Source: an uncultured Desulfobacteraceae bacterium
Lineage (GTDB): Bacteria > Desulfobacterota > Desulfobacteria > Desulfobacterales > UBA5852
Assembly: GCA_913060875.1 (NCBI GenBank)
Contig: CAJXSL010000008.1
Span: 124,001 to 188,000, forward strand
Length of the DNA stretch: 64,000 bases
Direction of reading: 5' to 3'
Program-made: the position numbers and the translations under genes
In this document: in pieces, positions 7,767-16,605 of the stretch
Position numbering within the stretch: the first letter of the stretch is position 1
Layout: each line of letters starts with the position of its first letter
Notes under the pieces: model-generated
The model's input: only the letters and a program-made list of their open reading frames with translations
The model's database searches: none
Told to the model about the DNA's origin: nothing

Positions 7767-10607
7767 CTACGAGGAGATTTTCTCTACCCGCGTTTTGATA
7801 TATTTCAGCAGTGGTGTTCCGCCCATGTCTTCCGTGATATTGGGTTTTTGAATCCCCGGCGGGTTTTTGCCGCCGAATTGGGGGAATTTGGGGTCGCCTT
7901 CCAGGCCCCGCTTGTGGCCGAAGCCCCCGGCCGCTCCAAGAATTCCCGGCATGATGTCCCAGGTGGGGTGGGCCTTGATTTCCACCTCGCCCCAAGGGGA
8001 CTTCAACCGGACGAGATCGCCTTCTTCGATCTGCAAGTCGTGGGCGTCCATCTTGTTGATCCACAGGGCGTTGGAGCCGTTGGCTTTCATCAGGCCGAAG
8101 TCATTGAAGGTGGAGGAGTGCTCGTGCCCGAAGACCCTGAAGTTGCCGAAGTGGAAGGGGTAGGTTGCATCGGTGGCCAGATCCGGAGGGCCGTCATGAT
8201 GATTGGGCAGCGGATCGACGCCCTTTTCCTCGGCGACCGGATTTACAAAATTGTACTTGCCGGTCTTGGTATTCCCGGATGAGCCGTAGCCGTCCGGCGG
8301 GTTGAGGGAACCCCATTCCTTGTATTTGTAATAAGCGGCCTTGTCGGTGATGACGTAGCCCTGTTCCTTGAGCTGGTCCAGGGTGCAGGGCAGTCCCCGG
8401 AGCTGGTTCTCAAAGGCTTCTTCAATATTCTTCCATGGAAAATGCTTCTCCAGGCCCATCCGGCGCGCCAGTTCCATGGTGATCCAGTACATGGGTTTGG
8501 TTTGGAAAAGCGGTTCGACCACCTCCGCCCAGTAGCTGATCTGGGCCTCGTAGAGCCAATCGGGTTTGATCTGGCTCTGTTCGAGCCAGGTGCTGTCCGG
8601 CAGGACGACATCGCACAGCAGGGCCGTGTCGCACATGAAGGCGTCGATGCAGACCTTGAATTTCATTTTCTCGATGGCTTCCGTGATGGCGGCCTGGTTG
8701 CCCCAACTCAATACCGGATCGCCGAAATAGCAGATCATGCCGTCCAGCTTTCCGGATTCCACGTCATCCAGCAGATAGGCGGGGGCCCAACCGGCCCACA
8801 TGCGCAGTTTATCCAGCTTGGGCGCATTTCCCTTGGGCGGTTTTTCCTGGCCTTCGCCCCAGGCCGGTTTCAGCTTGCGCTTGAACGGCAGGGACGGGCC
8901 GCCGGGGGCATCGTAGGTGCCGCACAGCGCGTTCAGGGCCTGCAGGGCGGCGGTGGCATACATGCCGTTGGGCACCTGGGCCAAACCGGTCCAGGACATG
9001 GCGCCCTTGGCCGTGGCCTTGGCAAATTCCAGGGCGATCCGTTCGATGGTCTCGGCGGGTACACCGCTGATTCGGGAGGCCCAGAGGGGTGTTTTGGGCA
9101 CATCGTCGTCTTCGCCCATGACCCGTTTTTTGAAGGCCTCGAATCCGTGGGTCCAGTTGGCAACGAAGTCTTTGTCGTAGAGACCGTTTTTGATGATCAC
9201 ATGGCACATGGCCAAGGCCACGGCAGCGTCGGTGGAGGGCTTGATGGGAATCCACTCGGTTGCCAGGGAGGCGGTTTCCGAACGTCGCGGGTCGAGCACC
9301 ACCAGTTTGGCGCCGCGGTCCACAGCGGCTTTCAGCTGGGCGGTTTTGCGCTGGCCGTAGGAGGTGATCACTTCGTTCATGCCGAAATGCAGGATGTAAT
9401 CCGCTTCCTGGTAATTGATCCAGGGCCGCTTGTCGCTCAGATTGTGCTCGTTGGACATGCGGTTGGCATTGTCGCACATGGGCCGGTGGGTGGTCTTGGG
9501 ACAGCCCAGGTGGTCGAACAGGGCTTCATGGATCCAGTTGGCAAAGTCATTGCCCCGCATATAGCCGATTTTCGTGGGGTCATAGGCCTTGAAATCGGTG
9601 ACCACCTTGTCCAGGGCTTCATCCCAGGAGGCTTTGCGGAAGCGGCCGTTTTCCTTGATCAGGGGGGATTTGAGCCGATAGGCGGAGTAGACATGGTGTT
9701 TGGCATTGCCGCCTTTGATGCACAGCCGTCCCCCGCCCTTGATATCGCCCCGCAGTCCGCCCGTGGACATGAGGACCCCATCCTTGGTCTTGGCGGTCAT
9801 GCCGCACAGGGCGCCGCAGGCGTAGCAGTGGGTGGGGATGGTGCGGGGCGCTGCCGGTTCGATGGTGCCGGGTTTGAGCAGGAACGACTCGGTCGCCAGG
9901 GGCAGGGTTTCCAGGGCCTTGGCCACGGCGGCCAGGTCGGCGGCGGGGTTGGCGGGGAACTCATCCTCCGAGGGAACGGAGGCCAGATGGGCCAGAAACA
10001 AGTACCCCAGGGTGAATTCGGCCAGCGCCTTGTAGAACCCCGATTGATCGGAAAAATGGAGGACCGCGCAAAACTCGGTCCGCCAGGCCATGTGACGGCG
10101 TCCGAAATCGGACCGGACCTCTGCCACCGAGAGATCGCCGGCGGCCTCCCGGCGATTCATTTCCGCCAGGAAGTCGAACTCCACCGAGATGTGGTCTTCA
10201 GGTTCGGGGTAATCCGGATCCTTGTGAAGTTTTTGCTTGCGGAGACTCTCGCGCATTTGAAACAGGGGCTCCCCATAAAGCGTGGGTTCCCGGTCGGCAT
10301 AAAAGGATTCGTAGGGCAAAACCGGGCTCTTGCCGGCATTGAGAAACAGATCCGCGTATTCAAACCGTAAGGCCTGGTAGGTGTCGACACCGGCACTGTC
10401 CATAAAATCAAACAGGGCTTTGGCGCCACGGGCCATCTCTTTAGAGTAAAGGGTTTCAGAAACCTCCTTGAGATCCCGCAAAAAGGTATCCGTTTTCATG
10501 GCTTTGAAAAGCGTTTCGGAAATTTCATCGGCAAAAACGGTTGCTAAAAACCGTTGGATATTAAATTTGGCGGCTGCCAGTTGTTTTACGTCCATCGTTT
10601 TCTCCAA
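7767..10607 (-). CDS. Fusion protein: N-terminal TorD/NarJ-type chaperone domain + C-terminal molybdopterin oxidoreductase (DMSO reductase family)
   Basis: One 946-aa ORF; N-terminal ~230 aa (RFEYADLFLNAGKSPVLPYESFYADREPTLYGEP) is TorD-like, followed by the 4Fe-4S motif HCYACGALCGMTAKTKDG...GGRLCIKGG and catalytic-subunit motifs SWDEALDKVV, HRPMCDNANRMSNEHNL, VVLDPRRSETASLATEWIPIKPSTDAAVALAM, STWLEQSQIKPD. Confidence 0.85.
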   Translation of the reverse strand: MEKTMDVKQLAAAKFNIQRFLATVFADEISETLFKAMKTDTFLRDLKEVSETLYSKEMARGAKALFDFMDSAGVDTYQALRFEYADLFLNAGKSPVLPYESFYADREPTLYGEPLFQMRESLRKQKLHKDPDYPEPEDHISVEFDFLAEMNRREAAGDLSVAEVRSDFGRRHMAWRTEFCAVLHFSDQSGFYKALAEFTLGYLFLAHLASVPSEDEFPANPAADLAAVAKALETLPLATESFLLKPGTIEPAAPRTIPTHCYACGALCGMTAKTKDGVLMSTGGLRGDIKGGGRLCIKGGNAKHHVYSAYRLKSPLIKENGRFRKASWDEALDKVVTDFKAYDPTKIGYMRGNDFANWIHEALFDHLGCPKTTHRPMCDNANRMSNEHNLSDKRPWINYQEADYILHFGMNEVITSYGQRKTAQLKAAVDRGAKLVVLDPRRSETASLATEWIPIKPSTDAAVALAMCHVIIKNGLYDKDFVANWTHGFEAFKKRVMGEDDDVPKTPLWASRISGVPAETIERIALEFAKATAKGAMSWTGLAQVPNGMYATAALQALNALCGTYDAPGGPSLPFKRKLKPAWGEGQEKPPKGNAPKLDKLRMWAGWAPAYLLDDVESGKLDGMICYFGDPVLSWGNQAAITEAIEKMKFKVCIDAFMCDTALLCDVVLPDSTWLEQSQIKPDWLYEAQISYWAEVVEPLFQTKPMYWITMELARRMGLEKHFPWKNIEEAFENQLRGLPCTLDQLKEQGYVITDKAAYYKYKEWGSLNPPDGYGSSGNTKTGKYNFVNPVAEEKGVDPLPNHHDGPPDLATDATYPFHFGNFRVFGHEHSSTFNDFGLMKANGSNALWINKMDAHDLQIEEGDLVRLKSPWGEVEIKAHPTWDIMPGILGAAGGFGHKRGLEGDPKFPQFGGKNPPGIQKPNITEDMGGTPLLKYIKTRVEKISS

Positions 10608-10622
10608 TCCAAGGATAATGGC

Positions 10623-10994
10623 TTACAGGTTGAGACTGCCTTTGATGGTGCTTTTGCCTTTCAACAGGGCGCGCTTGAGACAGGCGTCCAGTTCTTCTTT
10701 GACGATGGGTTTGAACAGCACCGAACAGGGGGCCCATCGAAGCGCCCGGCGGACTTCCATGATTTCAGGTGCATCGCAGAAGACAACCACCTTGAAATTG
10801 GGTGAAATTTCCCTCAGGGGTTTGATCATATCGACGCCTTCCGTCCCGACCAGCAAGGCGATATCCACCTTGTTGCTCTGGGCGTAGTCGACGGTTTCGC
10901 CAGCATCGCTGAACGATGCGACGTCGTGACCCATGGACGTCACGGCCTCCCATTGCATTTCAGGGTCGGGATCGTAAGCCAGTATTTGTGCCAA
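10623..10994 (-). CDS. Receiver-like (CheY-fold) protein, apparently degenerate
   Basis: MAQILAYDPDPEMQWEAVTSMGHDVASFSDAGETVDYAQ...IALLVGTEGVD...KVVVFCDAPE...APCSVLFKPI; receiver-like layout but no Asp at the expected phospho-acceptor position. Confidence 0.65.
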   Translation of the reverse strand: MAQILAYDPDPEMQWEAVTSMGHDVASFSDAGETVDYAQSNKVDIALLVGTEGVDMIKPLREISPNFKVVVFCDAPEIMEVRRALRWAPCSVLFKPIVKEELDACLKRALLKGKSTIKGSLNL

Positions 10995-11140
10995 TGTGTG
11001 CCTCCTTATGATGAATAAAGTTGGGATTCCTCCATAGCATCCTCAGTTTTTTTTCTTGCAGCCATCGTCTTTCCAAAGATCGGAAACGGCGGATGGCGTG
11101 GCTTGCCATTTTAAAACCCTGCCGGCGGCCGTCCGCGCGG

Positions 11141-11503
11141 TTATGACGAACGGGCCGGATACGGCCGCTTTCTGCCTGGCATCTTGAAACATTCCTCCCG
11201 AAGCCGATGATGGATATAGGCATCCACGATGGTGTCCGGTGCGCCGGCAATGCCGCTGATGATGTGGATGCCGTGGCTTTCGATATAGTGCGACATCAGG
11301 TCGCTGACGCCCGCGCAGATGATATGGGTGACGCCCCAGCGGGCTAACGTTTCCGCCCGTTCCGGGGGCGTCATTTTTTCCAGAGAAACCGTCCTGCGCC
11401 GGGCGGCCTGCCCTTTGTCGATATCCACAAGCATCACGTGGTTGCAGGCATCGAGTACCGGCGATATTCGTGCTTGAAATATGGGCATCGCGATGCGGTC
11501 CAT
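11141..11503 (-). CDS. Dinitrogenase iron-molybdenum cofactor (NifX/NafY-like) family protein
   Basis: MDRIAMPIFQARISPVLDACNHVMLVDIDKG...GVTHIICAGVSDLMSHYIESHGIHIISGIAGAPDTIVDAYI fits the Nitro_FeMo-Co fold family. Confidence 0.75.
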   Translation of the reverse strand: MDRIAMPIFQARISPVLDACNHVMLVDIDKGQAARRRTVSLEKMTPPERAETLARWGVTHIICAGVSDLMSHYIESHGIHIISGIAGAPDTIVDAYIHHRLREECFKMPGRKRPYPARSS

Positions 11504-11631
11504 AATTTATGTCGCTGCGGCCAACACGATGGTCTTCATGATCCATACGCCGGTTGAAGCGGAAGGGGTGTCTTTCTGCACTGGAATGCACCCGTCCCGT
11601 GGCGGCCCTTGAGTTTAATAATGGAACATGT

Positions 11632-11647
11632 AACAAAAGTCGTGCCA
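11632..11647 (-). promoter_or_regulatory. Candidate sigma-54 (-24/-12) promoter for the NifX-like/receiver/TorD-molybdoenzyme cluster
   Basis: Minus strand TGGCACGACTTTTGTT: GG-N10-GT spacing, good -24 element, -12 deviates (GT for GC). Confidence 0.5.
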
Positions 11648-11821
11648 ATGGATGAATGTCGGGGGCGTTATTGGATAACCAACTGTATTTGTATAAAAAA
11701 TTAAGTTTTTATTTGGATTGACAGTGCATGGAGGGATGCGGTAGAGGATGCATAGTGAACCAAAAACAAAACCAATCGGATGCAAATTGGGACCCTTGGT
11801 GCCATTTGGGGAGATACCGTT

Positions 11822-13186
11822 ATGCGGACATTCGAAAATGGGGCTTATCACCACTGTGCGGTCATTCTCGACAGCATTGCCGACGGGGTTCTCACGGTTG
11901 ACAACCAGATGGTGATTACGGCCTTCAACCGTTCGGCCCAGCAGATTACCCGCGTGCCCCGGGAAGAGGCCATCGGACGCAAGTGCTTCGAAGTCATGCG
12001 CGGCGAAATGTGCGAATCCGAATGCTGCATCAAAACCACCATGGAGACGGGCGAGCGCTGCAACAATATCCCGGTCTATATCCTGCGCGCCGACAACAAA
12101 CGGATTCCCGTCAGTGTAACGACCAGCATTCTGCGTGATGAACGGGGGACACCGATCGGGGCAGTCGAAGTCTTTCGGGACCTTTCGGAAATCCATACCC
12201 TCCGGCAGGCCTACCGGAGGATCCATCGCTTTGAAGATATCGTCAGCAAAAACCACCGGATGATGAAACTGTTCTCCGTTTTGCCGATGGTGGCCTCCAG
12301 CCGCAGTACGGTCCTGATCGAGGGGGCCAGCGGAACGGGCAAGGAACTGGTGGCCAAGGCCATCCACAACCAAAGCGGCGACCGCGAGGCCCCCTTCGTG
12401 GCGGTCAATTGCGGTGCGCTGCCCGAAACCCTGATCGAAGCGGAGCTCTTTGGCTACCATGCGGGGGCGTTTACCGACGCCAAACGCAACAAGCCGGGCC
12501 TGTTTGCCATGGCCGGCGAGGGAACCCTTTTCCTGGACGAAATCGGCGACATCTCGCCCTCCACCCAGGTTCGTCTCCTCCGCGTTTTACAGAACCGCAC
12601 CTATACGCCGCTGGGTTCGAACGAAGTCTGCACCTTGAAGGCCCGGGTCATCGCCGCCACGCATCAGAGCCTGAAAGAACTGGTGGATGCCAGGCGGTTC
12701 CGCGAAGATCTCTACTACCGCATCAATGTGATCCGCCTTTCGCTGCCGAACCTGGCCGAGCGCAAGGAAGACATCCCGATCCTGGCGGAGCATTTCGTGG
12801 AAAAGTTCAACTCCTTGACCGGCAAGCACATCGTGGGGGTCACGGACGAAGCCCTGGCGGCCTTTGCCCTGCACGATTGGCCCGGCAACATCCGGGAGCT
12901 CGAAAACGCCATCGAGCACGCCTTTATCCTGTGCAACGACAAGTTTATCGACCTTCCGCACCTGCCGGAAACCATCGTACCCCGGCCGACCAAGTTGATC
13001 GGCGCGGGTGTGCTGACTTTGCAGGACATCGAAAAGCAGGCCATTGCCGACGCACTGATCCGCAATGACGGCCGCCGGATGGCAACCGCCCGGGAGCTCG
13101 GCATCCATAAAAACACGCTGCGGCGCAAAATCCAGGCTTACAACCTCGAGGGGGTGGAAACGTCCGGGGAGCGTCCTGAAAGTTGA
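11822..13186 (+). CDS. PAS-domain sigma-54-dependent transcriptional activator
   Basis: PAS (GVLTVDNQMVITAFNRSAQQITRVPREEAIGRKCFEV), AAA+ (LIEGASGTGKELVAKAIH, GAFTDAKRNKPGLFAMAGEGTLFLDEIGDISPSTQVRLLRVLQ), Fis-type C-terminus (ATARELGIHKNTLRRKIQAYNL). Confidence 0.92.
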   Translation: MRTFENGAYHHCAVILDSIADGVLTVDNQMVITAFNRSAQQITRVPREEAIGRKCFEVMRGEMCESECCIKTTMETGERCNNIPVYILRADNKRIPVSVTTSILRDERGTPIGAVEVFRDLSEIHTLRQAYRRIHRFEDIVSKNHRMMKLFSVLPMVASSRSTVLIEGASGTGKELVAKAIHNQSGDREAPFVAVNCGALPETLIEAELFGYHAGAFTDAKRNKPGLFAMAGEGTLFLDEIGDISPSTQVRLLRVLQNRTYTPLGSNEVCTLKARVIAATHQSLKELVDARRFREDLYYRINVIRLSLPNLAERKEDIPILAEHFVEKFNSLTGKHIVGVTDEALAAFALHDWPGNIRELENAIEHAFILCNDKFIDLPHLPETIVPRPTKLIGAGVLTLQDIEKQAIADALIRNDGRRMATARELGIHKNTLRRKIQAYNLEGVETSGERPES

Positions 13187-13199
13187 ACCGCACGGCGGA

Positions 13200-13748
13200 T
13201 CAGCGGGGCAATCGGATGATGCTGTCGAAGTCCTGGATGAGGCGGTCGGTGAGGCGTCGTTCCTGCCTTGACAGGCGATAGTCGGGGAAGCTGCTGCCGT
13301 AATAGGCGTTGATCAGAGCGGTTTCGATCGGTTGGACGACCGCCCGCAGGCGATCGTAGTCACCGGCCTGCAGATAGAGCGTGACGTCGTTGATGATGAG
13401 AATACCGCAACCGGGTATGTGCGGGTCCTGAAACAGCTTTTCAATGGCTTGGGCGTTGGCGGCGGCCAGGGTTTGGGCCTCTTCTTCCGTGCGGGCGCTC
13501 AACCGCGGCGGTACAATTTCGGCGACGCGATAGATCCCCTGGAAATCCGCCGGCCGCTGGATGCGGCCGCCGATGCGCCCGCCGGTGACCGGCGCCAGAT
13601 CGAGAACGACCACTTCTTCCGAACGGCCCTGGCGGCACCAGGCCGTGAGAACGGCTTCGGTGAGGCGCGTTTTTCCGGTGTTGACCTCCCCGATAATGAG
13701 GGTATGCCGTCCGTCATAAACATCGGTGTTCATAACATCCCCGGGCAT
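13200..13748 (-). CDS. Small P-loop NTPase linked to the ThiW/ECF transporter operon
   Basis: Walker A IIGEVNTGKTRL, GILIINDVTLYLQAG; GGGAG ribosome-binding site upstream of ATG at 13748; start overlaps nothing but lies ~30 bp after the ECF T-component gene. Confidence 0.7.
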   Translation of the reverse strand: MPGDVMNTDVYDGRHTLIIGEVNTGKTRLTEAVLTAWCRQGRSEEVVVLDLAPVTGGRIGGRIQRPADFQGIYRVAEIVPPRLSARTEEEAQTLAAANAQAIEKLFQDPHIPGCGILIINDVTLYLQAGDYDRLRAVVQPIETALINAYYGSSFPDYRLSRQERRLTDRLIQDFDSIIRLPR

Positions 13749-13776
13749 GTTCTTTCTCCCGTTTTTTTCGAATCCC

Positions 13777-14436
13777 TCAACGGACAACGAAGGTCGCCAG
13801 GCCCCATACCGCGGCCCAGCCCCCGATGATGGCCAGCCAGTCCAGGACCCCCATGCGATAGACCTTGCGGAAGCTTCGGCCGGTGCGGCCGAACCCCCGG
13901 GCCTCCATGGCTTCGGCCAGGGCGTCGGCCATTTGAAAGGACTGGATCAGCAGGGGGGTCAGCAGGGCCGGATAGTTTTTGAAGGCCCGCCAGCCGGGTT
14001 TCAGGACAATCCCCCGGGCCTGCTGGGCCTCGATCACGGATCGCGTTTTGCGGCCGAGAACCGGTGCGAATTGCAGGGCGGCCGTCATGACGAAGGCCAC
14101 CGGAAACGGCAGGCCGGCCCGGACGAGGCTGTTGCCGAGGTCTTCCGGGTCGGTGCCGGCAAAGAATACGAAAAAGGCGGTCGTAATGGCGATCAGGCTC
14201 ACGGCGGCCGACCGTCCGGTGGGCAGATCGGTGGACCACCAGGTGACGCCGCCGAAGAAAAGCGCCATGGGGGCCAGCATGGCCAGCCAGCGCAGATAGG
14301 CTTTGAACTGCCCCATGGCGAGGACGGCCCCGAGGAGCACCGCCCACTGGGCCAGAAGCCACTCGGGCTTGCGCGTCAACGCGATGAGCGTGCCGTAGGC
14401 CAGGGTGAGCAGCAGTTTGGTGCGCGGATCAAGCAT
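13777..14436 (-). CDS. ECF transporter T component (CbiQ-like transmembrane protein)
   Basis: MLDPRTKLLLTLAYGTLIAL, hydrophobic segments, ARGIVLKPGWRAFKNYPALLTPLLIQSFQMADALAEAMEARGFG. Confidence 0.85.
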   Translation of the reverse strand: MLDPRTKLLLTLAYGTLIALTRKPEWLLAQWAVLLGAVLAMGQFKAYLRWLAMLAPMALFFGGVTWWSTDLPTGRSAAVSLIAITTAFFVFFAGTDPEDLGNSLVRAGLPFPVAFVMTAALQFAPVLGRKTRSVIEAQQARGIVLKPGWRAFKNYPALLTPLLIQSFQMADALAEAMEARGFGRTGRSFRKVYRMGVLDWLAIIGGWAAVWGLATFVVR

Positions 14437-16066
14437 GGTGTCCTTTCGGCTGCCAGCGCCGGGCCAGGCGGAAACGGTCGGTTGCCTCCAGGCCGGCCCG
14501 GGCCATGAGGGCGGTGTCGGCCATGATTTGCTCGGGTCGGGCATCGGCCAACAAACAGCCTTCGGCCATCAGAAGCCAGCGGCTGGTGGTGCGCTCGGCA
14601 AAGGTCAGGTCATGGGTGACGATCAGGATGGCCTGGCCCCGGGCCTGCATCTGCCGCAGGAAGATCCGCAAATTGCGCCGAAATTCGAAATCCTGGCCGG
14701 CGGTGGGCTCGTCCAGGGCCAGCACCGCCGGACGGGCAGCCAGGGCCGAGGCAAAGGCCACTCGTTTTTTTTCTCCTCCGCTCAACCGGTAAGGGGCTTT
14801 GGAGCGGAAGTCGGCCAGTTGAAAAAGGGCCACCAGTTCTTCGATCCAGGCGCTCTCGAGCTTCCCGAGGGCTTCGGGTCCCACCCGGATTTCCTGGTCC
14901 ACCGTAAAGCGGAAGAACTGGTTGTCCGGGTTTTGAAAGGCCAAACCGACATCCCGGGCCAAGTCGCTGACTGGGATGCGGGCACTGTCGTGTCCGTTGA
15001 CGCGGATGCGGCCGCTGGTGGGCCGCTGCAGTCCGATCAGGTGCCGCAGCAGGGTGGTCTTGCCCGCCCCGTTGGCCCCCACCACGGCGATGCATTCGCC
15101 CGGGGCAAGGGTGAAGCTGATATCCTTTAGAAGATCGCGGCCGGCGGCATGGCAACCCAGGTGCTCCACCGCGATGGCCGGTGCCGGTGGATGACCGCCG
15201 ACGGCTTCAGGCAGGGGCGGTTCCAATCGGTCGATCAGGTCTGGCTGCGGTGCGGCCCCTTCCAATTCGTCAATGACCAGCGGGGCCGGCGTGAGACCCA
15301 GGGCGGTCCCGATGCGCGTGGCCAGGGGGGCTTCCAGCCCCCATTGGGGATCGGCCTGGGGCAGGATTTGATCCGGGGCACCGTCGGCAACGATTTGTCC
15401 CTGGTGCACGACCACCACGCGCGTGGCATCCGGTGCCGCGCGGGAGAGGCGGTGCTCGCAGATGATAATGCCGTACCCGTCGCCATGCAGTTTTTTCAGA
15501 AGGGACCGGACCCGGAGGACATTGGCCGGATCCAGGTTGGCGAAGGGTTCGTCCAGGACGATGACCCGGGGCCGCAGGGCCAGCAGGGCGGCAATGAGGA
15601 CCAGGTGTTTCTCGCCCCCGGAAAGGGTTTGGGGAGCGCGCTGCCGCAGCCCATCGATGCCGGCGGCCTCCAGGGCGGTGCCCAGACGGTCTTCGATGGC
15701 GGGCCGGTCGAGCCCCAGGCTCTCCAGCCCGAAAACGATTTCCTGCTCCACGGTGCGGCAGAACAATTGAACGTCGGGGTTTTGGAATACCATGCCCACC
15801 CGGTCGAAAAGGTCGGCCACCGCCGTCCGGCTGACCGGGTGGCCGTCGACGACCACATCGCCGCTGAGCACCCCTCCGTAGAAATGGGGAATGAGCCCGT
15901 TAAAGGTCCGGCAGAGGGTGGACTTGCCGGATCCGCTGCGCCCCGTAATGAGGAGATAATCGTTGCGGTCGATCTGAAGGCTGATGTTTTGCAGCACCGG
16001 ATGGGGGGCTTCCCGCCGGTAGCGGTAGGTCAGTCCCCGGACGTCTATGATGGTGTTATCGGTCAC
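14429..16066 (-). CDS. ECF/CbiO-type ABC transporter ATP-binding protein with two fused ATPase domains
   Basis: Two Walker A motifs (ITGRSGSGKSTLCRTFNGL; VVGANGAGKTTLLRHLIGL), two signature motifs (LSGGEKHLVLIAALLALRPRVIVLDEPFANLDP; LSGGEKKRVAFASALAARPAVLALDEPTAGQD). Confidence 0.93.
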   Translation of the reverse strand: MTDNTIIDVRGLTYRYRREAPHPVLQNISLQIDRNDYLLITGRSGSGKSTLCRTFNGLIPHFYGGVLSGDVVVDGHPVSRTAVADLFDRVGMVFQNPDVQLFCRTVEQEIVFGLESLGLDRPAIEDRLGTALEAAGIDGLRQRAPQTLSGGEKHLVLIAALLALRPRVIVLDEPFANLDPANVLRVRSLLKKLHGDGYGIIICEHRLSRAAPDATRVVVVHQGQIVADGAPDQILPQADPQWGLEAPLATRIGTALGLTPAPLVIDELEGAAPQPDLIDRLEPPLPEAVGGHPPAPAIAVEHLGCHAAGRDLLKDISFTLAPGECIAVVGANGAGKTTLLRHLIGLQRPTSGRIRVNGHDSARIPVSDLARDVGLAFQNPDNQFFRFTVDQEIRVGPEALGKLESAWIEELVALFQLADFRSKAPYRLSGGEKKRVAFASALAARPAVLALDEPTAGQDFEFRRNLRIFLRQMQARGQAILIVTHDLTFAERTTSRWLLMAEGCLLADARPEQIMADTALMARAGLEATDRFRLARRWQPKGHHA

Positions 16067-16080
16067 ACGGCCCCGCTGGT

Positions 16081-16602
16081 TCAGAAATCGACGATGTCCG
16101 TCTGTTTGAGCAGGCGCAGGGCCAGAATGCCCAGCAGGGCGCCGGCCACGGTGCTGCAGACAAAGGACGGCGCCAGTGCCAGCAGGGGGATGGCCTTGCC
16201 CATGAGAACCGGGGCCACGAAGAGGGCGCTGACCACCGGGGCAATGGCGCCGGTGCCGACGATTTCACCCAAGGCGGCCATCCAGGTCCGGCGCATGACC
16301 CGGAAGGCCAGACCGGCCAGAAAAGCCCCGATCATGCCGCCGGGGAAGGCCAGCAAGGTGCCGACCCCCATGGCATTGCGCAGGATGCCGATGACCATGG
16401 CCGTCAGCACGGCCCACCAGGGCCCCAGCAGCACGGCGGCGATCACATTGACGAAATGCTGGGTGGGGTTCACTTTGGCGATCCCGATGGGAAAGGACGT
16501 ATAAGGGGCCAGGGCCACCCCGATGGCCACCAGCACCACGGCATAGGCGGTCTTGCGGGTTGTCCGGGACGCGTTGGTGGGGGACAGGCTGTTGCTTGAC
16601 AT
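16081..16602 (-). CDS. thiW: ThiW-type ECF transporter substrate-binding (S) component
   Basis: YTSFPIGIAKVNPTQHFVNVIAAVLLGPWWAVLTAMVIGILRNAMGVGTLLAFPGGMIGAFLAGLAFR, hydrophobic; downstream of thiD and a TPP riboswitch. Confidence 0.85.
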   Translation of the reverse strand: MSSNSLSPTNASRTTRKTAYAVVLVAIGVALAPYTSFPIGIAKVNPTQHFVNVIAAVLLGPWWAVLTAMVIGILRNAMGVGTLLAFPGGMIGAFLAGLAFRVMRRTWMAALGEIVGTGAIAPVVSALFVAPVLMGKAIPLLALAPSFVCSTVAGALLGILALRLLKQTDIVDF

Positions 16603-16605
16603 GGA

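Noticed and set aside
8442-10370. 642-aa plus-strand ORF
   Set aside because: Antisense shadow of the TorD-molybdoenzyme fusion; low-complexity Gly/Phe/His composition, no domain.
11043-11648. 201-aa minus-strand ORF overlapping the NifX-like gene
   Set aside because: Different frame from the NifX-like ORF, Arg/His-rich, no motif.
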